A stretch of 33,420 nt of DNA from Acidobacteriota bacterium (lineage in GTDB: Bacteria; Acidobacteriota; Blastocatellia; Pyrinomonadales; Pyrinomonadaceae): assembly GCA_023436495.1 (NCBI GenBank), contig JAEZIT010000098.1, forward strand, positions 1-33,420, written 5' to 3'. The position numbers were made by a program, and so were the translations under genes. The notes under the pieces were generated by a model, which saw nothing but the letters and a program-made list of their open reading frames with translations, did no database searches and was not told the DNA's origin. How positions within the stretch are numbered: the first letter of the stretch is position 1; each line of letters begins with the position of its first letter. This document shows positions 1 to 6,298 of this stretch, piece by piece.

Positions 1-167
1 AGCGATTGATGGAAAATAAAACTCCCGATAAACGCATCGTTTATATCAAGGCAGGTGTCGACGTCGATTATGGGCGCGTTGTCCAGGCGATCGACACAAT
101 CCGCAAACAGGATATCGACAAGATCGGCCTGGTGGCTGACAAAAAGAAAGGCGATCAAGAAGAGTAA
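1..167 (+). CDS. ExbD/TolR biopolymer transport protein, C-terminal end (partial)
   Basis: Reading frame open from the first base of the window, in frame from position 3, ending at TAA 165-167. The roughly 54 visible residues form the periplasmic C-terminal part of an ExbD/TolR subunit: a strand around IVYIKAGVDVDYGRVVQAID followed by an amphipathic helix and a strand ending IDKIGLVADKK. That is the same arrangement as the C-terminus of the complete ExbD gene 42 bp downstream (KSIRYGDVVKVIDAAKQAG). In the family these proteins pair with ExbB/TolQ to convert proton motive force into work at the outer membrane. The membrane anchor and the start lie outside the window. Tandem exbD genes with slightly different periplasmic domains are common in ExbB-ExbD-ExbD operons; an upstream exbB is expected but not visible. 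Confidence 0.85.
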   Translation, partial: RLMENKTPDKRIVYIKAGVDVDYGRVVQAIDTIRKQDIDKIGLVADKKKGDQEE

Positions 168-188
168 GGTCCGGCTATATGCCGGACC
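168..188 (+). other. Intercistronic hairpin between two exbD genes
   Basis: Perfect 8-bp inverted repeat GGTCCGGC (168-175) / GCCGGACC (181-188) with a 5-nt loop, beginning directly after the TAA of the upstream exbD. It is not followed by a T run, so it is unlikely to be an intrinsic terminator. It lies just before the GGAG ribosome binding site (196-199) of the next exbD and could stabilise or process the message. Confidence 0.6.
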
Positions 189-209
189 CCACTCCGGAGT
201 AATTAGAAT

Positions 210-683
210 ATGGGAATGTCAAGCGGTGGCGGCGGCGGAGCCGTCCCCACAATCAACGTAACGCCATTGATCGACGTTTTGCTGGTGCTGCTGATCATCT
301 TCATGGTCATTTCGCCGATGAAGCCGGCACGGTTCGAGGCTAAAGTGCCCGCCGAGCCGAAGAACCAGCAGCAGATCGAGGTGAAGCCTAACCCGCTGAC
401 GCTCGTCGTCGCGATCAATAAGGACACTAAGGGCGTCACGCTCAATAACGCAGCCGCCGGCGACGTTAGCGACGCAAGCGCTCTGACCACACAGCTTCAG
501 CAGATCTTCCAACAGCGTGAGTCCAACGGCGTGTTTCGTGAAGGCACAAACGAGGTTGAAAAGACCATCTTTATTAAATCGCCGAAATCGATCCGTTACG
601 GTGATGTTGTAAAGGTCATCGACGCCGCTAAACAGGCAGGCGCTCAACCCATCGGACTGCAGGTCGACGATCTCGCAGAATGA
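210..683 (+). CDS. exbD: ExbD/TolR biopolymer transport protein
   Basis: Complete 157-residue ExbD/TolR family protein. A glycine-rich N-terminus (GGGGG, residues 6-10) leads into the single membrane helix, about residues 16-38, which carries the family motif NVTPLIDVLLVLLIIFMV. The conserved membrane Asp is D22; in ExbD/TolR this residue is needed for proton-driven function. The rest, residues 40-157, is the periplasmic domain, ending in the usual strand-helix-strand fold (KSIRYGDVVKVIDAAK). GGAG at 196-199 sits 10 nt before ATG 210. It is the second of two tandem exbD genes and probably shares a transcript with the first; the transcript probably ends at the terminator at 704-735. The partner and substrate cannot be told from the window: TolQ/R-like (envelope integrity) and ExbB/D-like (TonB energising) roles are both possible. 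Confidence 0.92.
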   Translation: MGMSSGGGGGAVPTINVTPLIDVLLVLLIIFMVISPMKPARFEAKVPAEPKNQQQIEVKPNPLTLVVAINKDTKGVTLNNAAAGDVSDASALTTQLQQIFQQRESNGVFREGTNEVEKTIFIKSPKSIRYGDVVKVIDAAKQAGAQPIGLQVDDLAE

Positions 684-703
684 TCTAGCTTTTGTAAGCT
701 GCG

Positions 704-735
704 GAAGCCGGATCTATCATGGCCGGCTTTCTTTT
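704..735 (+). terminator. Rho-independent terminator after exbD
   Basis: Inverted repeat AAGCCGG (705-711) / CCGGCTT (723-729) with an 11-nt loop, followed by TCTTTT (730-735). It lies 21 bp after the exbD stop codon and before the separate ribosome binding site of the TPR lipoprotein gene. Confidence 0.75.
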
Positions 736-761
736 CATAAAGTATTTAATGGAGCCAAAAA

Positions 762-1733
762 ATGAGATTCTCTCGTTTAGGGATATTTGTATTGCTGCTG
801 GCAACTGTTTCGCTCGGCACTAGTTGTGGATTCTATAACAGGATCATGGCCCGCAAGCATTTGGTCGACGGTTCGCAGGCATATAAGAACCGTCAGTTCG
901 ACAAGGCCGAGGAATTGTTTAAGGAAGCCATCGCGATCGACCCGCAGGGCGAGACGTTAGAGGGCCGCACTGCACAGCTTTTTCTTGCCCGTACGCTGCA
1001 TTCCGAATTCATCGGCAACCGCCAGCGAACGGATCTGGCCGAGCAGGCAATTGCCGAATATAAGAAAGCACTGGCTGTGAACAAGGATGACCAGAGTTCC
1101 TACAAAGCCGTTGCGAGCCTACTCGAAAACCTGCAGAGAACTGACGAATGGCAGGCATGGGTGACGGAACGATCACAGGATACTTCTATCCTGCCGCAGC
1201 ACCGTGCGGATGCACTTGTATCGCTCGCTGCAAAGCAGAACACTTGCGCAAACGACATTACCGATACGGATGCGACTAAAAAGACTGTTACGAAAGATGG
1301 AAAGCAGGCATTTCAGTTCGTAAAACCGGCTGACCCCAACGAATTCACAAAACTACGGGGTTGCATTCAGAAGGGCACGGAATTGATCGATCAGGCGATG
1401 GCGCTCGAACCCGACGCAGCAAAGACTGCCGGCAGCCTTGATGTCAAAGGCATGTCGGATGCGGATCTGCGTGCGAAGTCGGACCTGCTCCGCGTGTTCG
1501 AATCCGCGCGTTCATATAAGGCCAGCCTTTTGATCCAGGCTATGAGGCTTGCCGAAATGGAAGGCCGCACCGCCGATCAGGAACGACTTAAGGACGAGGC
1601 TGAGACCGCGCGCGAGAACTTCGTTGCGCTCAGCGAAAAGGTCAAGGAGATCCAGGCGGAGATCGATGCGAGGATCGCTGCTAAAGCCGCGCAGGAAAGC
1701 GCTAACGCCGCAGGCGGTAACGCTAATCAATAG
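762..1733 (+). CDS. TPR-repeat lipoprotein
   Basis: A 323-residue protein with a lipoprotein-type signal peptide: basic MRFSR start, hydrophobic stretch to about residue 18, then GTSC with C22 as the probable lipidated cysteine (the -3 position is Gly rather than the usual Leu, so the lipobox is not ideal). Residues about 31-115 hold tetratricopeptide-like helices (ARKHLVDGSQAYKNRQFDKA, then EEAIAIDP- and ALAVNKDD-type turns), a scaffold for protein-protein contacts. The C-terminal third is helical and charged and ends in an Ala/Asn-rich tail, a style shared with other envelope proteins here. GGAG at 751-754 lies 7 nt before ATG 762. It stands alone between two terminators. It is probably periplasmic and membrane-anchored; the specific role is unknown. 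BamD-like or general TPR assembly factors are possible, but nothing here decides it. Confidence 0.8.
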   Translation: MRFSRLGIFVLLLATVSLGTSCGFYNRIMARKHLVDGSQAYKNRQFDKAEELFKEAIAIDPQGETLEGRTAQLFLARTLHSEFIGNRQRTDLAEQAIAEYKKALAVNKDDQSSYKAVASLLENLQRTDEWQAWVTERSQDTSILPQHRADALVSLAAKQNTCANDITDTDATKKTVTKDGKQAFQFVKPADPNEFTKLRGCIQKGTELIDQAMALEPDAAKTAGSLDVKGMSDADLRAKSDLLRVFESARSYKASLLIQAMRLAEMEGRTADQERLKDEAETARENFVALSEKVKEIQAEIDARIAAKAAQESANAAGGNANQ

Positions 1734-1761
1734 TCGTAACCCGCAGCCGGCCGGTTAATAA

Positions 1762-1799
1762 GGCGATGCACGGTCAATTCGATCGCGCATCGCTTTTTT
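1762..1799 (+). terminator. Rho-independent terminator after TPR lipoprotein gene
   Basis: Inverted repeat GCGATGC (1763-1769) / GCATCGC (1787-1793) directly followed by six T (1794-1799), 30 bp after the stop codon at 1733. Confidence 0.85.
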
Positions 1800-1876
1800 G
1801 TCGGCAATTTCGGGACATGCTCACACGACGCGTAAGGGTCTTTCCGATGCACCGTATATGAGATAATAATAATTGA

Positions 1877-4084
1877 ATGATCCGCATTGAAGATGTCATC
1901 CAAAAGGTAGAGAATAACCGTCCTAAGTCAGACACCGATCTTATACGGCGGGCTTATCTTTTCTCTGCTCTTCATCATCGCGGGCAGAAACGCGCCTCCG
2001 GCGAGCCATATCTCGTTCATCCGCTCGAGGTGGCTGACATTCTCGCGGATATGCGGCTGGACGAGGTCAGCGTTTCGACGGGCCTGCTACACGATGTCGT
2101 GGAAGACACGCTCGTTGACATAGAGACCATCCGCGAATACTTCGGTGACGAGATCACTCAGCTCGTCGACGGTCTAACGAAGATCGCCCACATCAGCAAC
2201 CTTTCAAAAGAAAAACAGCAAGCTGAGAACGTTCGCAAGATGGTTCTGGCAATGATCACAGACGTCCGCGTCGTTCTGATCAAGCTTGCCGACCGATTGC
2301 ACAACATGCGTACGATGCAGTTTCTGAAGCCCGAGAAGCGGGCAAGGATCTCGCAGGAAACGCTCGACATCTACGCCCCGATCGCACATCGGCTTGGTAT
2401 GGGTAAGCTCCGCAGCGAACTTGAGGACCTCTCCTTCCAGAATATCCATCCCGAAGAGTACCGACGTCTCTCTGAACAGGTCGAAGCAAGGCGGCCGGAA
2501 TTGGAGGCCGCGCTTGATAAGATAAAAGGGACGATAATCGATAAACTTAACGAAAACGAAGTGCCGTTCGTCGAGGTCCAGGGCCGCGTAAAGCGTCTCT
2601 ATTCGCTTTGGAAAAAGCTTAAGAAGCGAAAGCTCAGGATCGAACAGGTGTACGATCTGATCGCCGCCCGCATCATCACCGCAAACGGAAGGAAAAATTG
2701 CTATCTAGCGCTAAGTGTCATTCACGATATCTGGACGCCCGTACCCGAACGTTTTAAGGATTGGATCGCTATTCCGCGCGATAACCTATACCAGTCGCTG
2801 CATACGTCCGTGATCGGCGACGGTGGCCAGGCGTTCGAGGTTCAGATCCGCACAGAAGAGATGCACCGAATTGCGGAAGAGGGTGTCGCGGCGCACTGGA
2901 AATACAAAGAAAGTAAACTCGGGTCGCACGAGGATGACGAAAATCTGGACGAACTCAGAAAGACCGTCGAAAGGCTCCTTCTGCCGTTGGTCGAAACGAC
3001 CGAGGATAATGAGGATTCCGAAGATTTCATCGAATCCCTTAAACTCGACCTTTTTCCGAAGGACGTTTATGCGTTCACGCCTATGGGAAAGGTGATACAG
3101 CTTCCGCGGGGTGCCACGCCGCTCGACTTCGCCTATGCGATACACTCTGAGGTCGGCGATACCTGTACAGGTGCGAAGATCAACGGCCGCATTGTTCCGA
3201 TCAAGACAGAACTGCAGAATGGCGACGTCGTTGAGATCCTGACCACGGCAAACTCAAAACCATCTCGTGACTGGTTGAATTATGTTGTCACTGCCCGTGC
3301 CCGTAACCGCATTCGCCACTGGATCGCCGACCAACAGCGAGCCGATTCAATTGAGATCGGCCGAAAGTTGCTCGAAAAGGAGGCAGACCGCTTCCGCATA
3401 GCCTCCAAGAAATTCGTCAACAACGAATCCGAGATGAAGCGGATCGCGAACGAATACGGCCTTAGCCGCTCCGAAGATCTTCTGGCCTCGATCGGCTACG
3501 GTAAAACCCTGCCCCGCAATGTCTTACAGAAACACTTGGGCGCCGAAAAATTCGAGGAGCTCGACCCGGACAAGCGTAAGGAAACCCGACTTCAGACGGG
3601 TATGAAGGCCGTGCGAAAGCTGATCGGCCTCGGAGAGGACGCGATCATCGTTAAGGGCGTCGATAATCTTTTGACAACGCGCGCCCGTTGCTGCAATCCG
3701 CTACGCGGCGAGGATATTGTCGGCTATATCTCTCTCGGAAAAGGCATTGTCGTGCACAGCAAACGCTGCAAGAACGTCAAGCAATTGATGGTTAATCGCG
3801 ACCGCATCGTCGATGTGGAATGGGCTAAAAGCGAGAAGCAGGAGATCCAGTCGGTCCAGCTCCTTGCCACCACGGAGAACCGTACCGGTATGCTCGCCGG
3901 CATTACGAACGCTATTGCCGAGATCAAGACCGGGATCCGGGACGCCCGCGCAAATGTCTCGAAGGACGACCTCGGCCTGATCGAAGTTACGGTGGAAGTT
4001 TATGACAAGAAGCACCTCGACAAGGTCATTTCATCCATCGAACAGGTACCGGGCGTCATCGCCGTCGAGCGTATGAATGCATGA
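1877..4084 (+). CDS. rel: Bifunctional (p)ppGpp synthetase/hydrolase (RelA/SpoT homologue)
   Basis: A 735-residue long RSH protein with all expected domains. The HD hydrolase domain is at about 25-180, with the metal-binding H48, H72-D73 and E76-D77 in LLHDVVEDT. The synthetase domain is at about 230-360, with GRVKRLYSLWKK, RFKDWIAIPR, NLYQSLHT and FEVQIRT. A TGS domain spans about 395-455 (DVYAFTPMGKVIQLPRGATP). A zinc-finger-like region contains RARCCNPLRGEDIVGYI and a later HSKRC. A C-terminal ACT domain starts near 660. The RFKD form of the RxKD/ExDD motif is the one found in bifunctional Rel enzymes, and the intact HD motif supports hydrolase activity, so the enzyme should both make and degrade (p)ppGpp in the stringent response. 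There is no clear Shine-Dalgarno; GATAAT at 1862-1867 lies 9 nt before ATG 1877. ridA follows after 96 bp. Confidence 0.96.
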   Translation: MIRIEDVIQKVENNRPKSDTDLIRRAYLFSALHHRGQKRASGEPYLVHPLEVADILADMRLDEVSVSTGLLHDVVEDTLVDIETIREYFGDEITQLVDGLTKIAHISNLSKEKQQAENVRKMVLAMITDVRVVLIKLADRLHNMRTMQFLKPEKRARISQETLDIYAPIAHRLGMGKLRSELEDLSFQNIHPEEYRRLSEQVEARRPELEAALDKIKGTIIDKLNENEVPFVEVQGRVKRLYSLWKKLKKRKLRIEQVYDLIAARIITANGRKNCYLALSVIHDIWTPVPERFKDWIAIPRDNLYQSLHTSVIGDGGQAFEVQIRTEEMHRIAEEGVAAHWKYKESKLGSHEDDENLDELRKTVERLLLPLVETTEDNEDSEDFIESLKLDLFPKDVYAFTPMGKVIQLPRGATPLDFAYAIHSEVGDTCTGAKINGRIVPIKTELQNGDVVEILTTANSKPSRDWLNYVVTARARNRIRHWIADQQRADSIEIGRKLLEKEADRFRIASKKFVNNESEMKRIANEYGLSRSEDLLASIGYGKTLPRNVLQKHLGAEKFEELDPDKRKETRLQTGMKAVRKLIGLGEDAIIVKGVDNLLTTRARCCNPLRGEDIVGYISLGKGIVVHSKRCKNVKQLMVNRDRIVDVEWAKSEKQEIQSVQLLATTENRTGMLAGITNAIAEIKTGIRDARANVSKDDLGLIEVTVEVYDKKHLDKVISSIEQVPGVIAVERMNA

Positions 4085-4180
4085 TCGGCAAGGTGTTTCC
4101 GCACTGCGTAACTTTCTTTTTTCCGGCCGATTTGCTAAAATTCGCCTTTTGCTTAAGAAAGGAATTTTCGACTTTTGATT

Positions 4181-4558
4181 ATGAGCGAGATAATTTCAAC
4201 AAACGATGCTCCCGGAGCGATCGGCCCCTATTCACAGGCGATCAAGGCGGGAAACATGATCTTCTGCTCGGGCCAGATCCCAATCGACCCGGCAACCGGC
4301 GAATTCGTCTCGAACGACGTTTCTGAACAGACGGAGCAAGTGTTCAAAAATCTGATCGCCGTGCTCAAGGCTGGCGGAGCCAGTCTGGGGAATGTAGTCA
4401 AGACGACTGTCTTCCTGGCAGATATGGGCGATTTCGCCGCTATGAACGACGTTTACGCTAAGTATTTCAGCGACAACAAGCCCGCTCGAGCAACGGTACA
4501 GGCGGCACGGCTTCCACGCGATGCTCGTGTCGAGATCGAATGTATTGCGGTGGTGTAA
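4181..4558 (+). CDS. ridA: RidA family enamine/imine deaminase
   Basis: A 125-residue RidA (YjgF/YER057c/UK114) protein. RidA hydrolyses reactive 2-aminoacrylate and related enamines produced by PLP enzymes such as threonine/serine dehydratase, protecting other PLP enzymes. Family signatures are GAIGPYSQAIKAGNMIFCSG near the N-terminus, the conserved arginine in PARATVQ (R103, equivalent to Arg105 of characterised members) and the C-terminal glutamate in VEIECIAV (E120). I chose ATG 4181 (MSEII); an in-frame TTG at 4175 would add two residues and lies closer to the AAAGGA at 4158-4163. A threonine-dehydratase-like gene is 15 kb away at 19544-20449, which fits the enzymes' metabolic link although they are not adjacent. 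Trimeric and cytosolic in known members. Confidence 0.95.
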   Translation: MSEIISTNDAPGAIGPYSQAIKAGNMIFCSGQIPIDPATGEFVSNDVSEQTEQVFKNLIAVLKAGGASLGNVVKTTVFLADMGDFAAMNDVYAKYFSDNKPARATVQAARLPRDARVEIECIAVV

Positions 4559-4593
4559 CCGCGGGAAAGGGCCGATTTTCGGCAATGAAAATT

Positions 4594-4621
4594 GCCAAAT
4601 ACCGAAATCCCGGCATTTGGC
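4594..4621. other. Inverted repeat between convergent ridA and rpmB
   Basis: GCCAAAT (4594-4600) / ATTTGGC (4615-4621) with a 14-nt loop, in the 96-bp gap between two convergent genes. A second overlapping pairing is possible between TTTCGG (4577-4582) and CCGAAA (4602-4607). There is no clean T run on either side, so a bidirectional terminator role is plausible but weak. Confidence 0.35.
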
Positions 4622-4654
4622 AACCATTGGTTTTAGTTAGATCTCAAATAGATT

Positions 4655-4849
4655 TTACGCAGCTTTGACAATTTTGCCCGACTTGATGCAGCGAGTGCAT
4701 ACCTTCATCCGGCCGTTGCCGCCAGCAGAAAGCTGGACGCGGATCGACTGAAGGTTCGGTTCAAAGCGGCGACGAGTTTTGTTGTTCGCGTGTGAAACGT
4801 TGTTCCCAAATTGCGGGCCTTTGCCGCACACTTCGCATCGTTTTGCCAT
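4655..4849 (-). CDS. rpmB: 50S ribosomal protein bL28
   Basis: A 64-residue bL28 with the standard N-terminus MAKRCEVCGKGPQFGNNVSH and the basic core KTRRRFEPNLQ. Two CxxC pairs are present (C5/C8 and C51/C54), so this is the zinc-binding (C+) form of the protein. A perfect GGAGG Shine-Dalgarno (complement of 4858-4862) lies 8 nt before the ATG. A strong promoter candidate is found 67-96 bp upstream at 4916-4945. The gene is monocistronic here, convergent with ridA and divergent from the SurA-like gene. Confidence 0.96.
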   Translation of the reverse strand: MAKRCEVCGKGPQFGNNVSHANNKTRRRFEPNLQSIRVQLSAGGNGRMKVCTRCIKSGKIVKAA

Positions 4850-4889
4850 AATAAATGCCTCCGGTAATAATAACGAGGTAATAGAATAA

Positions 4890-4905
4890 GAGTTTTTGAA
4901 AACTC
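4890..4905 (-). other. Inverted repeat in the rpmB 5' leader
   Basis: GAGTTTT (4890-4896) / AAAACTC (4899-4905) separated by TG. It lies between the rpmB promoter and its ribosome binding site, so it would be in the rpmB leader RNA; the loop would be too tight unless inner pairs open. It also overlaps the -35 of the opposite promoter. Function unknown. Confidence 0.35.
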
Positions 4906-4923
4906 AAAAATAGACTTTATATC
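4896..4923 (+). promoter_or_regulatory. Possible promoter for the SurA-like gene, overlapping the rpmB promoter
   Basis: -35 TTGAAA (4896-4901), 16-nt spacer, -10 TATATC (4918-4923). Its -10 shares four bases with the rpmB -10 on the other strand, so the two promoters would compete for polymerase. Confidence 0.4.
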
Positions 4924-4945
4924 AAATAAACACGGGTACAGTCAA
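4916..4945 (-). promoter_or_regulatory. Sigma-70-type promoter for rpmB
   Basis: Read on the minus strand: -35 TTGACT (complement of 4940-4945), 18-nt spacer, -10 TATAAA (complement of 4916-4921). Five of six consensus positions match in each hexamer. The predicted start would give a leader of about 60 nt before rpmB. Confidence 0.7.
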
Positions 4946-4988
4946 GCATGCGAGACCGGCTGTGCCATGGAAAGGAGTAAGAGCCACA

Positions 4989-6224
4989 GTGCAAAATATT
5001 AAATTCAAGTTATTTGCGGCGTCCGTTATGGCGGTTGCGATATCGATACTCGGGGCTTGCGGCGGCAATACGGGTGCGAACAGCACCGGCGGCTCGGTCG
5101 ACCCGAATGAATCGGCAGCGACCGTTAATGGCAAGACGATAAAAATGGAAGACGTCGAACGCGCCGTGAAACAGCAGGCACAGGGACAGGAATCCAAGCT
5201 GTCCCCGCTTGAACTTGCCGGAGCCCGCCTTCAGGTTCTTCAGGGGTTGATCGAACAGGAAGTTATGTTCCAGAAGGCCGAAAAAGAAGGCACCGTACCG
5301 ACTGACGAACAGGTCACGACCGAACTGAATAATCGAAAGGTCAACAGCCGTCTGTCGGCCGAAGAATTTGACCGGCAGATGAAGCAGGCAGGCCTCGACG
5401 AAGCTACGTTCAAGGACAACATCAAAAAGGAACTTGCCATTAAGGGTTTGATCGACAAGGTTACAGGCCGTATCCAGACGCCGAGCGAAGCCGAGATCGA
5501 AAACTTCTTTAAGGGCAATCCGGAAATGTTCGTCAAGAAGCGCGGTGTACGCCTCGCGGCGATCGTCATCGATCCGGCAAACCTGGGCGAAGGCGACACG
5601 ACGACTAACGACAATGAAGCAAGCCTGCGTGTCAAAGAGGTCCTCGGACGTCTGCAGCAGCCGGGCAGCGATTTTTCGGCGCTTGCCCGCGAATTTAGCG
5701 AAGACCCCAGCAAGTTTCAGGGCGGCGACCTCGGTTATTTTTCGGAGGACGAACTGAAGCAGAGCTATCCGCAGCTCGCCGCGGGATTCATGAATCCGCA
5801 ATTGAACGTCGGAAGCATAACAAGCCCAATGAGCATCAACGGCAAGGCGTATATCTTCAAACTGCAGGAACGCAACGACAGGGAAGAGAATCTAACGCTC
5901 GAGAGTCCTCAGGTCAAGCCGCAGATCACCGAGCTTCTGGTCAATAACCGCAAACAGCTTCTAGCTGCGTCCTACCAGGCCATCGCTATGAACGAAGCGA
6001 AGATCGATAATCTTCTTGCCAAGAAGGTCGTTGAGAATCCGAACGAACTGAGCGGCGCGCGGCCCGCTGCGGTCGCAACACCGTCGGCGAACACGAACAC
6101 CGCGCCGGCGAATGCCAATGCAGCTCCCGCAAACTCAGCTCCTGCAAACGCGAATGCCGCTGCGGCCAACACGGCTCCTGCCGCGAATGCCAAACCGGCC
6201 GCAAACGCGAACAACGCGAACTAG
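4989..6224 (+). CDS. SurA/PrsA-like peptidyl-prolyl cis-trans isomerase lipoprotein
   Basis: I place the start at GTG 4989, not at the upstream in-frame GTG 4962, because AAAGGAG at 4971-4977 lies 11 nt before it and because the protein then begins with a textbook lipoprotein signal: MQNIKFKLF, a hydrophobic stretch and the lipobox LGAC with C24. The 411-residue product has a SurA-N-like helical chaperone region (about 40-175) and a parvulin (PpiC-type) rotamase domain (about 180-297) with FSALAREFSEDPSKFQGGDLG and a later IFKLQERND. Family members help secreted and outer-membrane proteins fold in the periplasm. The last 50 residues are a low-complexity Ala/Asn/Pro tail, which may span peptidoglycan. 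The protein is probably lipid-anchored in the inner or outer membrane. It is followed by a strong terminator at 6248-6286. Confidence 0.88.
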   Translation: MQNIKFKLFAASVMAVAISILGACGGNTGANSTGGSVDPNESAATVNGKTIKMEDVERAVKQQAQGQESKLSPLELAGARLQVLQGLIEQEVMFQKAEKEGTVPTDEQVTTELNNRKVNSRLSAEEFDRQMKQAGLDEATFKDNIKKELAIKGLIDKVTGRIQTPSEAEIENFFKGNPEMFVKKRGVRLAAIVIDPANLGEGDTTTNDNEASLRVKEVLGRLQQPGSDFSALAREFSEDPSKFQGGDLGYFSEDELKQSYPQLAAGFMNPQLNVGSITSPMSINGKAYIFKLQERNDREENLTLESPQVKPQITELLVNNRKQLLAASYQAIAMNEAKIDNLLAKKVVENPNELSGARPAAVATPSANTNTAPANANAAPANSAPANANAAAANTAPAANAKPAANANNAN

Positions 6225-6247
6225 CCGCGGAGTTGGATTGATTAATA

Positions 6248-6286
6248 GGTAAAGGGCAGGGATTCGTTCATGCCTTTTGCCTTTTT
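6248..6286 (+). terminator. Strong intrinsic terminator 12 nt before the ABC-F start
   Basis: An 11-bp stem with two G-U wobbles, GGTAAAGGGCA (6248-6258) / TGCCTTTTGCC (6271-6281), 12-nt loop, then TTTTT (6282-6286) and a further TTTT after GA. It terminates the SurA-like gene but ends only 12 nt before the ABC-F start codon at 6299, leaving little room for an independent promoter. Confidence 0.8.
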
Positions 6287-6298
6287 GATTTTACAGTA

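Noticed and set aside
1877..4558. Possible toxin-antitoxin or defence reading of the rel-ridA pair
   Set aside because: The Rel protein is full length with both catalytic domains intact and RidA is a standard housekeeping enzyme; there is no small-alarmone toxin architecture.
5010..5801. A 263-codon open frame on the minus strand
   Set aside because: Antisense to the SurA-like lipoprotein gene, with no recognisable motif and no ribosome binding site.
6060..6222. Ala/Asn/Pro-rich repeats near the end of the SurA-like gene
   Set aside because: Irregular low-complexity coding sequence, in frame and of the same style as other lipoprotein tails here; not a tandem DNA repeat or mobile element.
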